A stretch of 64,000 nucleotides of DNA from Hymenolepis diminuta (GCA_900708905.1 CAADRB010000010.1:2762629-2826628); one strand, 5' to 3'. Counted from the stretch's first letter, positions 11,741-24,200 are shown. Notes: generated from the sequence alone by a model not told the origin. Numbers and translations are program-made.

Positions 11741-14700
11741 TCGTTACACGTATTAAATGTACATATAATTTTCACATTTTATCACTTATTATTTAAGATA
11801 GTATAAATTAAAGTAAAGATGAAGCAAATTTATTCACCCCCTAAGACGACGGATATTTCTTGGAATTGAATTCCACTCTCAAAGCTAGGATATTTAATAA
11901 ATTGCATATTAGAGTTAGCTCTGCTATGCTAAAATAATTGTAATTATTATTAATCCACTAAAATCTTATTTTGTAGATGAAGAAATGTATTGACATTGTG
12001 AACGTGAAGCTCACCCAGGAATCGCGAGGAAAAATATGAGGAATCGGAAGGTTGGAACGTTTGAACAAGAAGTATTTAGCTGTAGACCTTAAGTAAATGG
12101 TATTCAACCTGAATTCAAGGATTAACTAAACAAAAACTCTTTTGATGTCCAGAATTTATTTCCCAATTCTCTTAGGCATTGGATTGTTTCAGTGTTTTGC
12201 GTAATCAGATGCGTTTTCATTGTTATAAAGAGATATTCGTTTGTCTTGTCGTGAGTAATAATAATGGCATGCCTTGACATTATAGGAATCCTTCTTGACA
12301 GCGGTATCAAAGAAAATATTTTTGAGGATTTAATTCTATTTTCAAGTTTGCATATATGTGTAACTTCTAGTGGCAAATAGTTTTACCACATAAACACTAT
12401 GAACCTTTATTCCTTAAAATAATACAAACGACTAATAATAAAACAAAGTTTTGTCACCCACGGTGAAGCAAAAATTATAATTTTCCTGAGAATGCATATA
12501 AACAAACTAATGCAACAAGGGATAAAGGAGAGAGAATAGACTGGAAACTGAAAAAAAGAGTTAGGATGGCAAAGGTCCTATTGTGTTTACCATTTTGGAT
12601 TCAGATCTTACATAACTATAGTTTACTAATTCATGTTTCAATATGAGCTTTCATAATTTTTATTCTTGAATGAATTCAAATCTCCGATGGCCAAACCTCA
12701 TTGACCAGTTGATGGATGGATGGCCGAATCCTTTTAGTTTTTTTTGAGTAACTAAGACAGCTAGATGACTGAAACCTATAATACAATAAAGTTTTATTTT
12801 GAGGTATTATTAAGTGACAAAAGAAAATTATCTTTCACCAATTTAAACTATACAAATATCCTATAAATCCGAGATTAGGTGCAGTAAAATTATACTTTCG
12901 AGGCAATACCCGTAGTTTTACTTTAAATCATTGGAAAAATTGGATAAAGTTAGCATATACAAAATTCAATCTTTTAACCAACTGATTTTGAAACCCATGT
13001 ACAAACTATGCATTTGTAACTATGTGAACTCCACTGCCATAAGATAGGATGATGACAAAGAGAATAGGGTTACGAGTAAGTGGCGTAGTAAAACTCAAAA
13101 TAGTGGTGTTTATTAATAAGGAGGAAGTAATCGTTTGAGTTCTAGGAGCTCATCCATTAAAAGTAATTATTGAAATTATCCCATCACTTTGTTCTTTATT
13201 TACAAGAAAAGAGAACACATAGATAAGCTAGTAACTAAGATTTATATCTACGAATAGTTGGAAACAAGAATACTGATCACAACGGAGATGCCTTCAATCT
13301 GATGGCATCTAGTATCTTTCACACTGGCCTTGAACATTATCGTTAAATTAGATTAATCAGCCATAAAATTAGGAAAACTGCATGTGATTTCTTGCGTCCC
13401 GTTAAGGATCCACTTTCATGATTTGACGTTGAAGATCTATTATAATTGCTATCTTCCAATGCTGGTTCAAATCTCTCATTAGATATTGCAATATCCTAAG
13501 GCTCCGAATGTACGATCTTCCTAAAACTCAACATGAAAATTATTTTTAATTTGAAAAACAAAATGTAGAGTTTTCAAACGTACATCGAAATGACTTAACT
13601 TCCTTATAAAAATCCATAACTGTAGGTAACTACAAACATTATCCAAGCTGCTCAATAACTTTTACTTTAGATACATTTAATTATATCTAGGCGAAAGAAA
13701 AATTGCTACTCAATGGAATTTTATATTATTTTTTAAGTAAGTAAAACTGTTCATATACAATCCCATGTGCATATATATTTGGGACTAATTGGCTAGCAAA
13801 TAAACCTCTAATATTAGCATTGAAGCAAAAAGGAGCAATAATCAAAAGATCTCCTTACAGATCTTTATGAATTACTCTCAAGGTATCGAAAGCATTCTAT
13901 TCTGTCCTTATTTCAATCACAATTTATCGATTTTTTCTATAAACCATCTCGTATTGCAGATAATATTATTTGAAAAACAACCTATTATATGTAAACTTCA
14001 GAACCCATGGCTCTGTTGTGGATCGGCTCCATGAATCCAATTATCTCCATATCTGAGGATGAGAAAATAATTACTAGCTGACATGATCATTAACGTTTTT
14101 TAAATATGAAATTTCAGGTGTCTAGTTCTGATCTTAGAAGTAAAGCAGTGCAAATATCTCAAAAAAGAATTTATTTTACCTGCAGGTTTTTGTTTTCCAT
14201 AACCATTTATTGGATAATATATTTCTATATGATAGGACACCAACAAACATGACTCATGGTAGCTGGGTCCATGTTTTGACTGGAGCAAAGTAAAATACCT
14301 CAAATAGATGATCTCTAATTCGACCATCACTATCACGCGTATTCATGCGACGCTGTTCTAGATATCTCGAAAGGTATACTGGGAAAAACTTTTTGGTTCT
14401 GCGGCGAGTTAACCGACACACATCAATCATATGAAGGAAACTATTATTGGCATGAAAAGTCAACTAAATTAATTGAGTGTCTTGGAGTGACACCACGACC
14501 ATCTCTCCGATCTCGTTCCAATCTGAATCAACTATAGCTTAACCGTGTCTGGAGAGGACCTTGATCATAGCAACAAAAATAAAGTTTTTGCATTACAAAA
14601 CTAACTAATGAAATGTGTTGTTGATGGATTTTTACAGCCGTTAACCGATAACTCTAAAATTTACTTGTGATAGTCGGCTTTTTATAGAAAAGTAATAGCA

Positions 14701-15924
14701 AAATAATTAACTACTTTCGATGTCATAATTCATGAAACACTGGAATTGACAAGAGGTACAGATTTTGTAACTATACCCTCTGGAAAGTTACACTTATTTA
14801 AATTTTAATATTAGACAGATTATGAAAAAAGCTGTGTTTTTTATTGCTGCAGACTTACAGGTAATTTTAAAATACATTTTCATATTATGGGTAAAACAAA
14901 TAGAATATTTTTTATTCGTCCATATATCCATTCACACAAGCTACAGTGTATCAGCGATAAAACCGTGAGGTAGTAATATATAATTGCTGTCCATACTTGT
15001 AGATAAAATTCTACTAAAAACGCGTTTTAAAAAGCTGAGATTAAAGTTGTATATATCGTCTTGTTTTCTTACTTTGACCTTTGCATCCATTAACTTTATT
15101 TATAGATTCTGGTTCGTTTTGCTTTGATACTTATTTGGAGAGGCACAATCTTCACCAATTTTCTAAGGGACATTTTTTTGAGCTACGTTATATATTAAAG
15201 TCTGAAAAATAGATGTATTGGTATCTTACAATTTTAAATAAGCAAATAACAAAACTGAAAAAAAATATGAAACCCGAATATACTCATATTTATGCCGTCA
15301 GCATTGTGCAGTGTCAATATCATTTTCTTCAAGAGCTATTCTTTTAAAATGCCTTAAAATTTACGATGGAATCATCAGGATTAAAATAACTGTTACCTTG
15401 AAAATGGATTTGACGAATAAATAAATTAATAGAAGAATTTTGCAAAAGTTACTAAAGCTGCGATAGAAAAAATCAATTACGTGTTTTTGCACATAAATTT
15501 GATGTCTTTATAATAAACATGTTATCACTACATCTTACCGACCTAGCTTTAACTCAGTGTGCGCGTGCATAATCACCCGTAAAACCATAAGTGAAAAAAC
15601 AATTAAAAGTAAGCAATACTGAATTTGGTTTGTGACTAAGCCACCGATAGTAAAGGAATTCCGAAAGTAGTTAAAATTATCTCGGGCATTAGTGACACTG
15701 ACAGACTATTAGTATTAAGAAAATATATGATCTAATTCTGTTGAAATAATTGTTTATTACTTATTACTCCTTAGACCAGGTTTATAAGTCAATCATAGTC
15801 CATATTATTAAATAAGGTTAATTTGATTGAAAGCACATATATCCTTAAATATAATTGGTTGAATAACTGCGGTTGTTATAAGCGTTCCGCATACGGTTTT
15901 CTAATCGTCAATTCAATAAATGAA
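11741..15924. other. Intergenic region, no gene recognised
   Basis: This AT-rich DNA lies between the divergent discoidin and RAE1 genes. The longest open stretches (near 12,122-12,376 and 14,100-14,463, minus strand) are under 90 codons and show no recognisable motif, although the piece around 14,250-14,460 is basic and unusually unbroken. No RNA gene or repeat unit was found by eye. Confidence 0.5.
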
Positions 15925-17122
15925 ATGTCCTTTTTCGGATCAAGTACGTTCTTATGAATAGGAAACATATATTTATAGGTGTTCAAACTAAGAAAGATGT
16001 TGAAGTACCTTCTCCGCCTACCGATACCCTTTCTTGTATTAAATTTTCACCTGCTAACACTAATGCCACAAATACATATTTGGCTGGAACCAGTTGGGAT
16101 AACCGCGTTCGCGTTTGGGAAGTAGCATCTAATGGATCAGCAAATCCAAAAGCTGAACAGATGCATCAAGGTCCTGCTTTAAGTTTATGCTGGAGTAGCG
16201 ATGGTACGAAATTATTTTCCGCTGGTGCTGACAAAACCGCTCAAATGTGGGATCTCCAGTCCAACCAATTTGTTCAAGTTGGCGCTCACGATGCCCCAAT
16301 TAAAACTGTCCACTTTATTCAGTCCCCAAATTATACCTGCATCATGACTGGTGGTTGGGATAAGAAACTGAAGTAGGCAACCGAATTTGAACGTCTATAT
16401 GGTTGATTCTTTCTAGGTTTTGGGATATGAGGCAACCAAATCCAATGACAATTATTGATCTTAGCGAACGTGTTTATTGTGCTGATGTTATTTATCCAGT
16501 TGGTGTTGTTGGTCTTGCCGGAAAACAAATTGCTGTTTATAGTTTAGAAAATGGTCCTACAGCGGTCGGACAAATTGAATCCCCTCTTTCTCATCAGAAC
16601 AGATGTATCACTATTTTCGTGGACAAACAAAAGCAAACTCCAGCCGGTTTCGCACTCGGAAGCATCGAAGGTCGATGTGCTATTCATTACTTTCAACCCA
16701 GTGCACCGAGAGACAATTTTACTTTTAAATGCCATCGATCACCTAACGCGGAAGCTGGTTTCTATGAAATCTATGCTGTAGTTTAGATTACTGTTGCCAC
16801 CTCACTTAAAAGCCCAGTTTCTAATTGCTGTTTCATTGTTTGACAGGTTAATGACATCGCCTTCAATCCGCTCTACGGAACCCTAGCGACAGTCGGATCT
16901 GATGGTCGATATGCTTTTTGGGATAAAGACGCGAGAACAAAGCTTCGAGGTCCCGATGCTCCAGAAATGCCTATCACCTGTTGTGCTATCGATCGAACCG
17001 GGAATTTGTTCGCCTACGCCTGTGGCTATGATTGGTCAAAGGGACACGAATTTGCTGATCCCAATAAACCGCCCAAAATACTCATTCGTCAAGTTATTGA
17101 AGAAATGAAACCCTCAAAGTAA
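15925..17122 (+). CDS. RAE1: RAE1 (Gle2), mRNA export and mitotic checkpoint WD40 protein
   Basis: RAE1 binds NUP98 at the nuclear pore, takes part in mRNA export and helps spindle assembly. Exons are 15925-15943, 15979-16372, 16417-16777 and 16847-17122, giving 349 aa (human RAE1 is 368). Phases agree throughout. The first exon is only 19 nt (MSFFGS) and is followed by a 35-nt intron; the other introns are 44 and 69 nt. WD repeats are visible as [32 protein letters not shown] and [12 protein letters not shown]. Family signatures include [38 protein letters not shown] and YDWSKGHEF. The N-terminus lacks the Gly/Phe-rich stretch of the human protein. Unlike most other genes here, there is no AG-ending acceptor immediately before the ATG. 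Confidence 0.97.
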
Positions 17123-17235
17123 TGGCGAAGGTATTTTGATTCATCAATGTGTATGTATATTTTATCTATAAACACTAATATTGAAAACCCGTTGTTTTGC
17201 TTGTTTTGATAATTCTGGTTGCGTACATGTGGATG

Positions 17236-17241
17236 AATAAA
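17236..17241 (+). promoter_or_regulatory. Polyadenylation signal of RAE1
   Basis: Canonical AATAAA about 114 nt after the RAE1 stop codon. Confidence 0.6.
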
Positions 17242-20200
17242 GTTTAAGGGCTCTCCTGTAAACTTATTTGGATTCTATTTTTGAGCATTTATGTTACAGT
17301 ACTAATACTCGCGCGGAAGAAAGAGGTACTTGATTCGTTTAAACATTTTCTGAGGATAGAGAATGCTCGGAATGTCCATTGAGTTGTAACGCTTTTGAGG
17401 TGCAGTCACTTAGTTGATTAGTATGATTCAGGGAGTTTTGATGCTTTGTGTTTGGACTTGTTTGAGGAGTTCTAATATTTTGTTCCGGACATTTGATCAT
17501 CTCAGTAATTTTTTCTGACCTTTTTGTGTGCGACGAACGCTGTTTTTGGTCTCTTCTATTTTAGATATGAATTTCTTAGGTAGGTGTATAAAGTCTCCTT
17601 TATAACGATGGAGTTTGATGAGCTATTTATTGTGGAGAATTGAACCTTGTTTTGGGCTCGGGAAGTTCTGCCATTTTTGTGATTTGAATTCTCTAATATC
17701 TCATATCTTCTTTAGATAGTGATTCTTCGGCTTGCATTTAAGGTGTCTGGTCTGGTAAAATCCGATGGAATTTGATAGGGGCTGTTTGCTGATTAATTTA
17801 AAGTAGAACTAATCCCATCAGTAAAGCTACTTTTAAACCCCGACTAAATTATGCTAGATATCCTTTTAAAAAACTAATTTTCTTCTTAAAGACGAACGAG
17901 GCGTAACAGCCTTTCCCAAATAATGTGACCAGGATACTTCAAAAAGAGGAACTTTTAAGAGAACAGACGTCGGCGCAGCGTTATTGGAAACAAGGTTGTG
18001 TTGAAAACGTCACGTTAAATACTGGTCTAAATAAGAATTTATTAAAGAATATCTCGCAAACAAGGCAAAATAAGATGAAGGACAGAAGCATAAAGGTAGA
18101 CCAAGAAACATTTAGGATACTAGAATGAAAGGAAGCAACCATTTTGTCACAATGAACACTTCCGTCCCAGGCGGTAAGGTATTGCGGTTGAGTATATCTA
18201 GAGTGCAAACTTCTCATTATTTTAAGTAAATCCATATTGATCTGCGTGCCGGAAAGTATCTTCATATTGATTGATGGGGTTGTTAGCAGATCTTATCTCT
18301 AATGTGTCGGTAACAAAGTGTTCGGTGGGTTACAATATGCTGAGAGAGGCTTGAATATTTTGATCTCTTATTCCTCAGATGAGCAACCAGTAGAACATCA
18401 TCCTTGATAGTTTGGCAACGCTGAGTTGAGTCAAAATGTTCATTCAGTAGAATGCTACAAATCCTTCAAACAAATTAATTCCCCACTTTTAATAGGCGCT
18501 ACTAGAAGGTGTGAGAAAAGAAAATATAGAACCTAGATCGATAACGACAAACTCACAAATGGTCTACCGTCTGATAGGTTCATATATCTACTTAATGGTT
18601 TCCATAAAAGTGTATAAAAATGTTAATGCGAAAGCACATAAAACCATATCATTCCGATCTTTCGTGTTTAAACACTATTGATAACCCAAAAGTAGACAAT
18701 CTGATGACTCGAGCAAATTTGATAGCCTGACGTGTAGTCTTACTACCTCCCTTCATTATTTTTAAAATCTTCACTATGTTTCCTATCTCCGCATGTTTAG
18801 TTGTTTTGTTCTGGCTTAAAACTGGTTAAACTTTCTTGCAGCTTTACTACAGGATTGAAGGATTTATTCTATTTCAAACCTAATACTGACTCATACTATC
18901 GTATTGGCGAGTTCTTATTGATTGCTCATTTGATGGTCAATAATGCTTGTCATAACTTGGCCTGTGTGACACATTCCAGCCTTACTGCACTCTACATGGA
19001 CGCAATCTGCTGAATTATAATCCACTAAGCATGTTGTTACAGTAAGATTGAAATTAGAGTAAGCTAGCATCCACCCCAGTCAATATGAAAGCATTTGCAA
19101 ATACGCAAACATGAGCGTACAATGAACAAATGAGAAGCTAGGACCCACGATATTCTAAACCACAATATTATGCTGCTAGATACGGAAGTAGCCATTGTAG
19201 CAAGATGGTTATTACTCCTAGATTTTGTACCTCAGTGTTTTTTACTCCACCTTTACACACCTCCTAGATTTCTTTAATAAACACTACGATCCATGAAAAT
19301 TATGCCGTTTGAAGGGATATTCTAGTGTTAGATTTGAGTCTAGAACGAAATAGAGCTAATTCAACTGACCAAGCAGGAATTTGAGAGGAGGAGCTTTTGA
19401 TAGGCATAGCAACCGAGCATTCACTAATGGCATTTTAATGGTAGGCATAGTGTTTTCCTGTCAAAATTATTTAGCTGCAGGAAGTTCAGAATCTACGAGA
19501 GTATGGGAGACCTTGCGAAGAAAAACGTTTACAAGATGGGTGACTGAATAGTTGTGCGTGTTTTATGAGTAGGTAAAAAGTTTGATTAAGATAGTGACGG
19601 AAAGAATAATTAAATGTTTTAATGTCTTAAGCGGGGTCCATATAACATACTGAGCATGGAATTCGTTCTTTAGGCGCTGAGTTTTGTGATGTTGATCGTT
19701 CCTGCATATTCGTAAGAATGGTGGATCCTCACTGCTATATAACTGACTAAAACCAGGGGGTGAATCAATTCCCAAACCCTCTTCTACCTTCTTATTATTA
19801 TTATTTTAGGCCTGAGTAATTATAATTATAATTTACACCAGCAGGTAGCTTAGCAGCTTCATATATTGGAAGATAATTTACAATTGGGTCAAAGAACCTA
19901 AGGGATGTGGACGATATTAGCCTCCAAGAACACTTAATGAGCTGAACGATCGCTGTAAAACGATATTTTGGCAATTATATAGAAACGCTAAGATTATTAA
20001 ATATTTAAGCTTATTGGTAGTCACTTACGATGAACAATATAAAGGTTACTATGAATACCAATGTTACCTTACCATTAATTATAAGAACCCATTCCTATTA
20101 GTTTAATTTTCGAGATTATAAAGATAGCCGGAGATTTGGAATAAAGTAACACAACATTAGCACTAACAAAAATTACAACCAAATTACATGACGCAATAAT

Positions 20201-20699
20201 TGATAAAATGTGAATAAAGCTTTCAGCTAAATATATACAGAAGAATTTCAATATAATAAACTAAAACTGTTTTAAATTTAAATTCTCTGTCATATCAAAG
20301 TGAAATAAATGATAGGCATAAAGATTTTGAGAAAAAATTGATCGCAATTTAAAAATCAAATTAATGCATTTTGATAAATTTTAAAATACGCTTCCCCCAA
20401 AAAGAAATAAAAAACATTTTACCATACTTGATTAACTTTGAAACATCCTACTTCAAGAAACCTTCCCCGCGGATTGATCGTCCTTGAGAGAAATGCCTAG
20501 AGTGAAACAGATGTATTAATTCTGTCCCTGTTTCATTCAGTTTCTAAACTCATTTCTTAGTATAGTAAACTCTATACTCCTAAAGAAGATGGAAATATAT
20601 GATCTTATGCTATGGCATAACGGAATCTGTAAAACGGTCCCCTGGTAAACTTGCAAATAATAGTTTTATATTTCATTTGCACCAGGATGTTCTGACATC
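17242..20699. other. Intergenic region, no gene recognised
   Basis: About 3.4 kb between RAE1 and the sirtuin relic. Open frames are all under 100 codons and lack recognisable motifs. The stretch 17,330-17,720 is T/G-rich on plus and compositionally unlike the rest, but I could not assign it. No tRNA or clear repeat was seen. Confidence 0.5.
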
Positions 20700-21182
20700 T
20701 CAAAACCATATGGTCGATAAACTCTATAATTTTATAGCCTCCTCAAAGTGTCTCGTTGCGCTTTCTGGGGCCGACACAGCAGAAAGTGGACTTCCCGATT
20801 AGCGACAAGAAAAGTGAGTCTCTACACATGCTCAGCGCACCGTCCAATGACATATCAGGAATTTACCAAAGCTCCAACGGTTAGGCAACACCATCGAGCT
20901 AGAAGTTTTCTTGGACAGAGCAATTTTTCATCCACGATTTCTGATCGAACTCGTGAAATTCTTGCATCCATGGAAAAAGCACAGCACGTAGGTAACAGAC
21001 AAAAAATCCCATTCCATTATTTCGTCTTTTCCTCCTTCTAGTACCTTCAAGTCTTCTCAACTTTTTGACTGGTACTACTTGCTCGAGAAGGTAATATCTC
21101 TAATATCTGAGTGATTATTGGCGAGGTATCAGGTGACGAATTTTTCAACACTCGGATAGCCCCAAAAGCTAGAAGTAAATGA
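20700..21182 (+). pseudogene. Decayed SIRT4-like sirtuin with the catalytic core deleted
   Basis: SIRT4 is a mitochondrial NAD-dependent ADP-ribosyl/acyl transferase. Here 20,700-20,802 encodes the Rossmann start (DKLYNFIASSKCLVALSGAD, then TAESGLPD). The NAD-binding GAGISTESG is damaged to GADTAESG, and the Tyr codon after GLPD is TAG. A one-base frameshift follows. The frame then continues as KVSLYTCSAHRPM, APTVRQHHRARSFLG and REILASMEKAQH to 20,987. A GTAGGT..CTTCTAG interval that looks like an intact 54-nt intron comes next. From 21,042 the frame reads YLQVFSTF, a TGA, LVLLARE, and near 21,111 IIGEVSGDEFFNTRIAPKA, matching the sirtuin C-terminal LQVYSG..IGPTRADxLA block. The roughly 130 residues that should hold TQNVD, the catalytic His and the zinc cysteines are absent. 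At least two stops, one frameshift and a core deletion make it a pseudogene. Confidence 0.8.
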
Positions 21183-21262
21183 AATATCGAAATGGTAATT
21201 CATTAATTATTCAAAAAATAAGGCTTATTAATAAATAGGGAAATCGAAAGTCAATAAATTAA

Positions 21263-22124
21263 TCATGGAGCTTGTAATTTTTCGTTTAGCTCATTGCAAA
21301 TGGTAGCCATGGGAAATACCGTTTTTGTACTGAGTTGGTTAATTTTCTCAATACGATCTAAAGAGAGTCGCATAAATATAAAAAGAATTTTTTTCCTACC
21401 ATGGACAGGTTCGTACTCGACCTCCTCGAACAAAACTCCGGGTACAGATCTCCAATTTTCCATATCAATTTGGAACAGTTTGAACTTTGTGGATGGATCG
21501 ATTTCGATTGGTTCAATGGTCAGTTTGGTCGATGCTTCACCATTAGAACGAAAACTTGTAATTCTAATCTCCTGATGCTGAAATGTTGTTTCTCTTGTGA
21601 TTATTTGAATTGAAAATCATAGAATAACATACGATTTAGCGTGCGTACCTTTTCGCTATCCTTACTGCTACTTACTTTATCAAATACAGATACGATAATA
21701 CCGAAGAATTTAGGGTCAGAAGCCTCAAATAACTCTTGCGTAGCAATATCGTGAGAACTTGGATGGATTGTAGTGTGAGGATGAGAATGGTACCATCCAA
21801 GAACTTTGATATTTCTTCCCAATAATGCATGAAGCCTCTACAATGCAGATATTAAAATTAGAGCCGTTATTATTTGTGCTTAACTGCAGAATTCGTAACA
21901 AAACTCACATCGGCTTCTTGGATGCCAGAGGCAAGATCTTCGTCCCTCATTTCAACTCTATCTGGCAGATGAGTTATTCTTGGGCATGGTTTTGCGGCGT
22001 AAATTTGAATATGCTTTTCACATTCTTCAGCAAATAGCAATCCTATTATCTCCTCCTTTTCATGCGTCAGCGCATGTGTAACGATAGTTTGATAGGCAGA
22101 AGGGGACAGTTTAATTTCATCCAT
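21263..22124 (-). CDS. BRCC3: BRCC36-like JAMM/MPN+ deubiquitinase
   Basis: BRCC36 cleaves Lys63-linked ubiquitin in the BRCA1-A and BRISC complexes. Exons on minus are 22124-21909, 21837-21649, 21577-21400 and 21357-21263, giving 225 aa (human 316). The JAMM zinc site is complete: Glu25 in HEKEEIIGLL, and His89, His91, Ser99 and Asp102 in GWYHSHPHTTIHPSSHD. The KVLGWYHSHPH context is typical of BRCC36. The C-terminal part is short. The ATG at 22124 is used; the codon before is TTG. Introns are 71, 71 and 42 nt. The stop of NDUFA12 is 136 bp upstream on the same strand, and a TTTAG sits three bases before the ATG, so the mRNA may be made by trans-splicing from a shared transcript. A second MPN gene related to this one begins 5.3 kb upstream. 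Confidence 0.88.
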
Positions 22125-22260
22125 CAACTAAATAGGGTACCCAGTATTAAAATCAAGCAAGCAACACGAAATAGACAAAAAGGATACGATGACTTCGAAA
22201 ATGATTTATGTTCTAAAAAGTTACTAACAAAAGCTTCCACTATCTGGATAGTACATTATT
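22125..22260 (-). promoter_or_regulatory. Short spacer between NDUFA12 and BRCC36 with a possible trans-splice acceptor
   Basis: Only 136 bp separate the NDUFA12 stop from the BRCC36 ATG. An AATAAA on minus (22,265-22,260) overlaps the NDUFA12 stop codon. At the other end ACCCTATTTAG lies three bases before the BRCC36 ATG. A poly(A) signal followed by an acceptor is what a flatworm polycistron would need, but an ordinary promoter could also fit here. Confidence 0.4.
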
Positions 22261-22766
22261 TTATTTTGGTTTCCAGGCATCAATCTTGGGTTTAGTTGTG
22301 GAATAAGGGATATATTTGTTAGGCTCCTCTAGAGTGAGATTTTCCTGATGATCAAGCATCCAGGATTTACGTTCCGGTGGATGGGCGATTGGAGTCTCAT
22401 CAGTCATATTATGAAGCCAGCGATGCCTATACAATGAATTGAAATGAGCAAAAATTACCACTCTGGAGGAACTTGTGACGCCTCATAATCCCAACCAAAA
22501 CGGTTACCATATATAACCCAACGATTTCGACCTAAGTCTATTAGTAAAAATAATAAACAAAGTACCAATGAAATAACGGTTATTTTCGTAATATTTATTA
22601 CCAAGATAATCTTCACCGACCAGTGTACCGTCCTTTAACTCATCGGTTCTGAAAATAAGTGCTGTAATTCATCTTACCGAAATATCATTCTTAGAGATCC
22701 GAATATTCCACCATTCTGTTGAATGATTAAACGGAGTCTCGAGACTTTAGAGAGAAGCCCAGACAT
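22261..22766 (-). CDS. NDUFA12: NDUFA12, accessory subunit of mitochondrial complex I
   Basis: Accessory subunit of NADH:ubiquinone oxidoreductase in the inner mitochondrial membrane. Exons on minus are 22766-22678, 22648-22566, 22531-22459 and 22426-22261, giving 136 aa (human 145). Phases agree across all joins. Conserved blocks are GTLVGEDYLGNKYYENNRYF, RNRWVIY, VPPEWHRWLHNMTD and KYIPYSTTKPKIDAWKP, colinear with NDUFA12. All three introns are minute: 29, 34 and 32 nt, each starting GT and ending AG. GTTAGAG immediately precedes the ATG, so an acceptor may abut the start codon. The TAA stop is embedded in an AATAAA. It lies between two BRCC36-like genes on the same strand. Confidence 0.96.
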
Positions 22767-23743
22767 CTCTAACAAAGTCAAAATGATCCCAACCAAATCG
22801 GTTGATCAAAACATTCAACATAGTTTGAACTCACTTCATAACTTTTTAAAAAATTAAGATATTTTTGAATATTTTTAATTAATTAATTAAGTCCATCTCT
22901 TTATATTGTTATATACCTTACTTTGGACTCTCTAGTATAGATAATGCTAACTCTAATTAATTATGATGTTTTAAAACTTCTTGATAAAATTTTTTTAAAA
23001 TATATTTATATTGAATTGAAATTTAATTTTTGCACTTTGCGACTTGCTGATTACCCTCTGTAAACGCGCACAAGTTGGTGGAAGGGGAAGGAATGGAAAA
23101 AGAGATAGCTGAAAAGCAAAAGAATAAAACGTTGGATTAAGTGGTATAAAATTGAAACTAAAGCCAAATTATGACAAACGGAGTTGACTCTTAGTGGAGT
23201 AAAAATTAAAAACTCTTCATGCATTAGTCAAGAGTTGAGGTGCATGAGTCAAAATGTGATCAAGTATCTGTTTCCAAAACATTGTGGAAAATAGACCCTC
23301 AAACTATGTATTTTTATCGAAAAGCGTTTCAACTACTCTAAACTATTTTTAAATTATTCCAAATTCAACTCGAAAAGTGATGTCTTTAACATGAGTTTAC
23401 CCCATCATCCATTCCTTTTCAGTCCCATAGCTCCATTCTCTATCATCAGAGGATTTTGATGCTTCGTACTAGGCTCACTCAAGTCCAAAGCATAAATCAT
23501 GCTTCCAAGCATAAATGAGAACCTTTAAACGAAACTATTTCCTAGATTCATAGTCAAATTTTTCGTTCTGCCATACAATATACGTTGTCATGCCATTGCA
23601 TACCAGTGCAATGTCTAGGAGACTACTTTGGATGTAAGTGAACGTGAGAAATAAGACGTGAAATTTCTCATGCTTGTGCAACCAAAATTGACATTCATAT
23701 GTATGTACGTAAGGCGAGGTAATTTTAAGTGTCAAATGAAATT
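22767..23743. other. Intergenic region, no gene recognised
   Basis: AT-rich spacer between NDUFA12 and the foldback element. The only long frame (23,535-23,807, minus) runs into the left arm of that element and has no recognisable motif. Confidence 0.5.
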
Positions 23744-24060
23744 GATATGATCTGCTCTTTCCCGTAGGATATCGCGACCGGCACTCAAATTCCCTAAAAT
23801 ATCGCACTCGTTACAAATACAACCCCGCAGCACCACAATACAAAACGACCCAAACCATCACATAAAATAAGAAGCGGTTGTTACAAGTAAGAAAATAATA
23901 TTATTCTTACATGTAATAATGATATAATATATAATAATGTAATGAAATAGTGGGTCATTTTGTATTGAGGTGTTGTCGGGTCGTATTTGTAACTAGTGCG
24001 ATGTCTTAGAGAATTTAAGAGTCGGTTACGGTAACCTACAGGGGAGAGCGGATTATAACA
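23744..24060. mobile_element. Foldback MITE-like element with ~95-bp terminal inverted repeats
   Basis: The left arm (about 23,761-23,853) is the imperfect reverse complement of the right arm (about 23,951-24,043). Shared stretches include ATCGCACT(C/A)GTTACAAATAC and CAATACAAAA(C/T)GACCCA, and a weaker outer match around CTGCTCTTTCCCGTAGG / CCGCTCTCCCCTGTAGG extends it. The loop carries another small palindrome around TTACAAGTAAGAA. There is no transposase frame. A clear target-site duplication was not found. Confidence 0.7.
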
Positions 24061-24074
24061 GTGGTCGATTTATA

Positions 24075-24200
24075 ATATGTGCCATTTACAACCGAATGTA
24101 AATCAATTCGTTCGAATAAAAGGGAATTAGAAGGTGAAAAATAAAGAATCTCACATATAGGAATAATTTTGGAGAGAATATTATTTTCTTATATATAGCA
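24075..24200 (+). repeat. Dispersed repeat family 3, copy 1
   Basis: GTGCCATTTA, then an AATAAAAGGGAATT..AAGGTG..AAAATAAAGAAT block and an AATATTATTTTC end, match 51,130-51,265 in the same orientation. It abuts the foldback element and ends five bases from the stop codon of the MPN gene, so it probably supplies part of that gene's 3' UTR. Confidence 0.6.
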
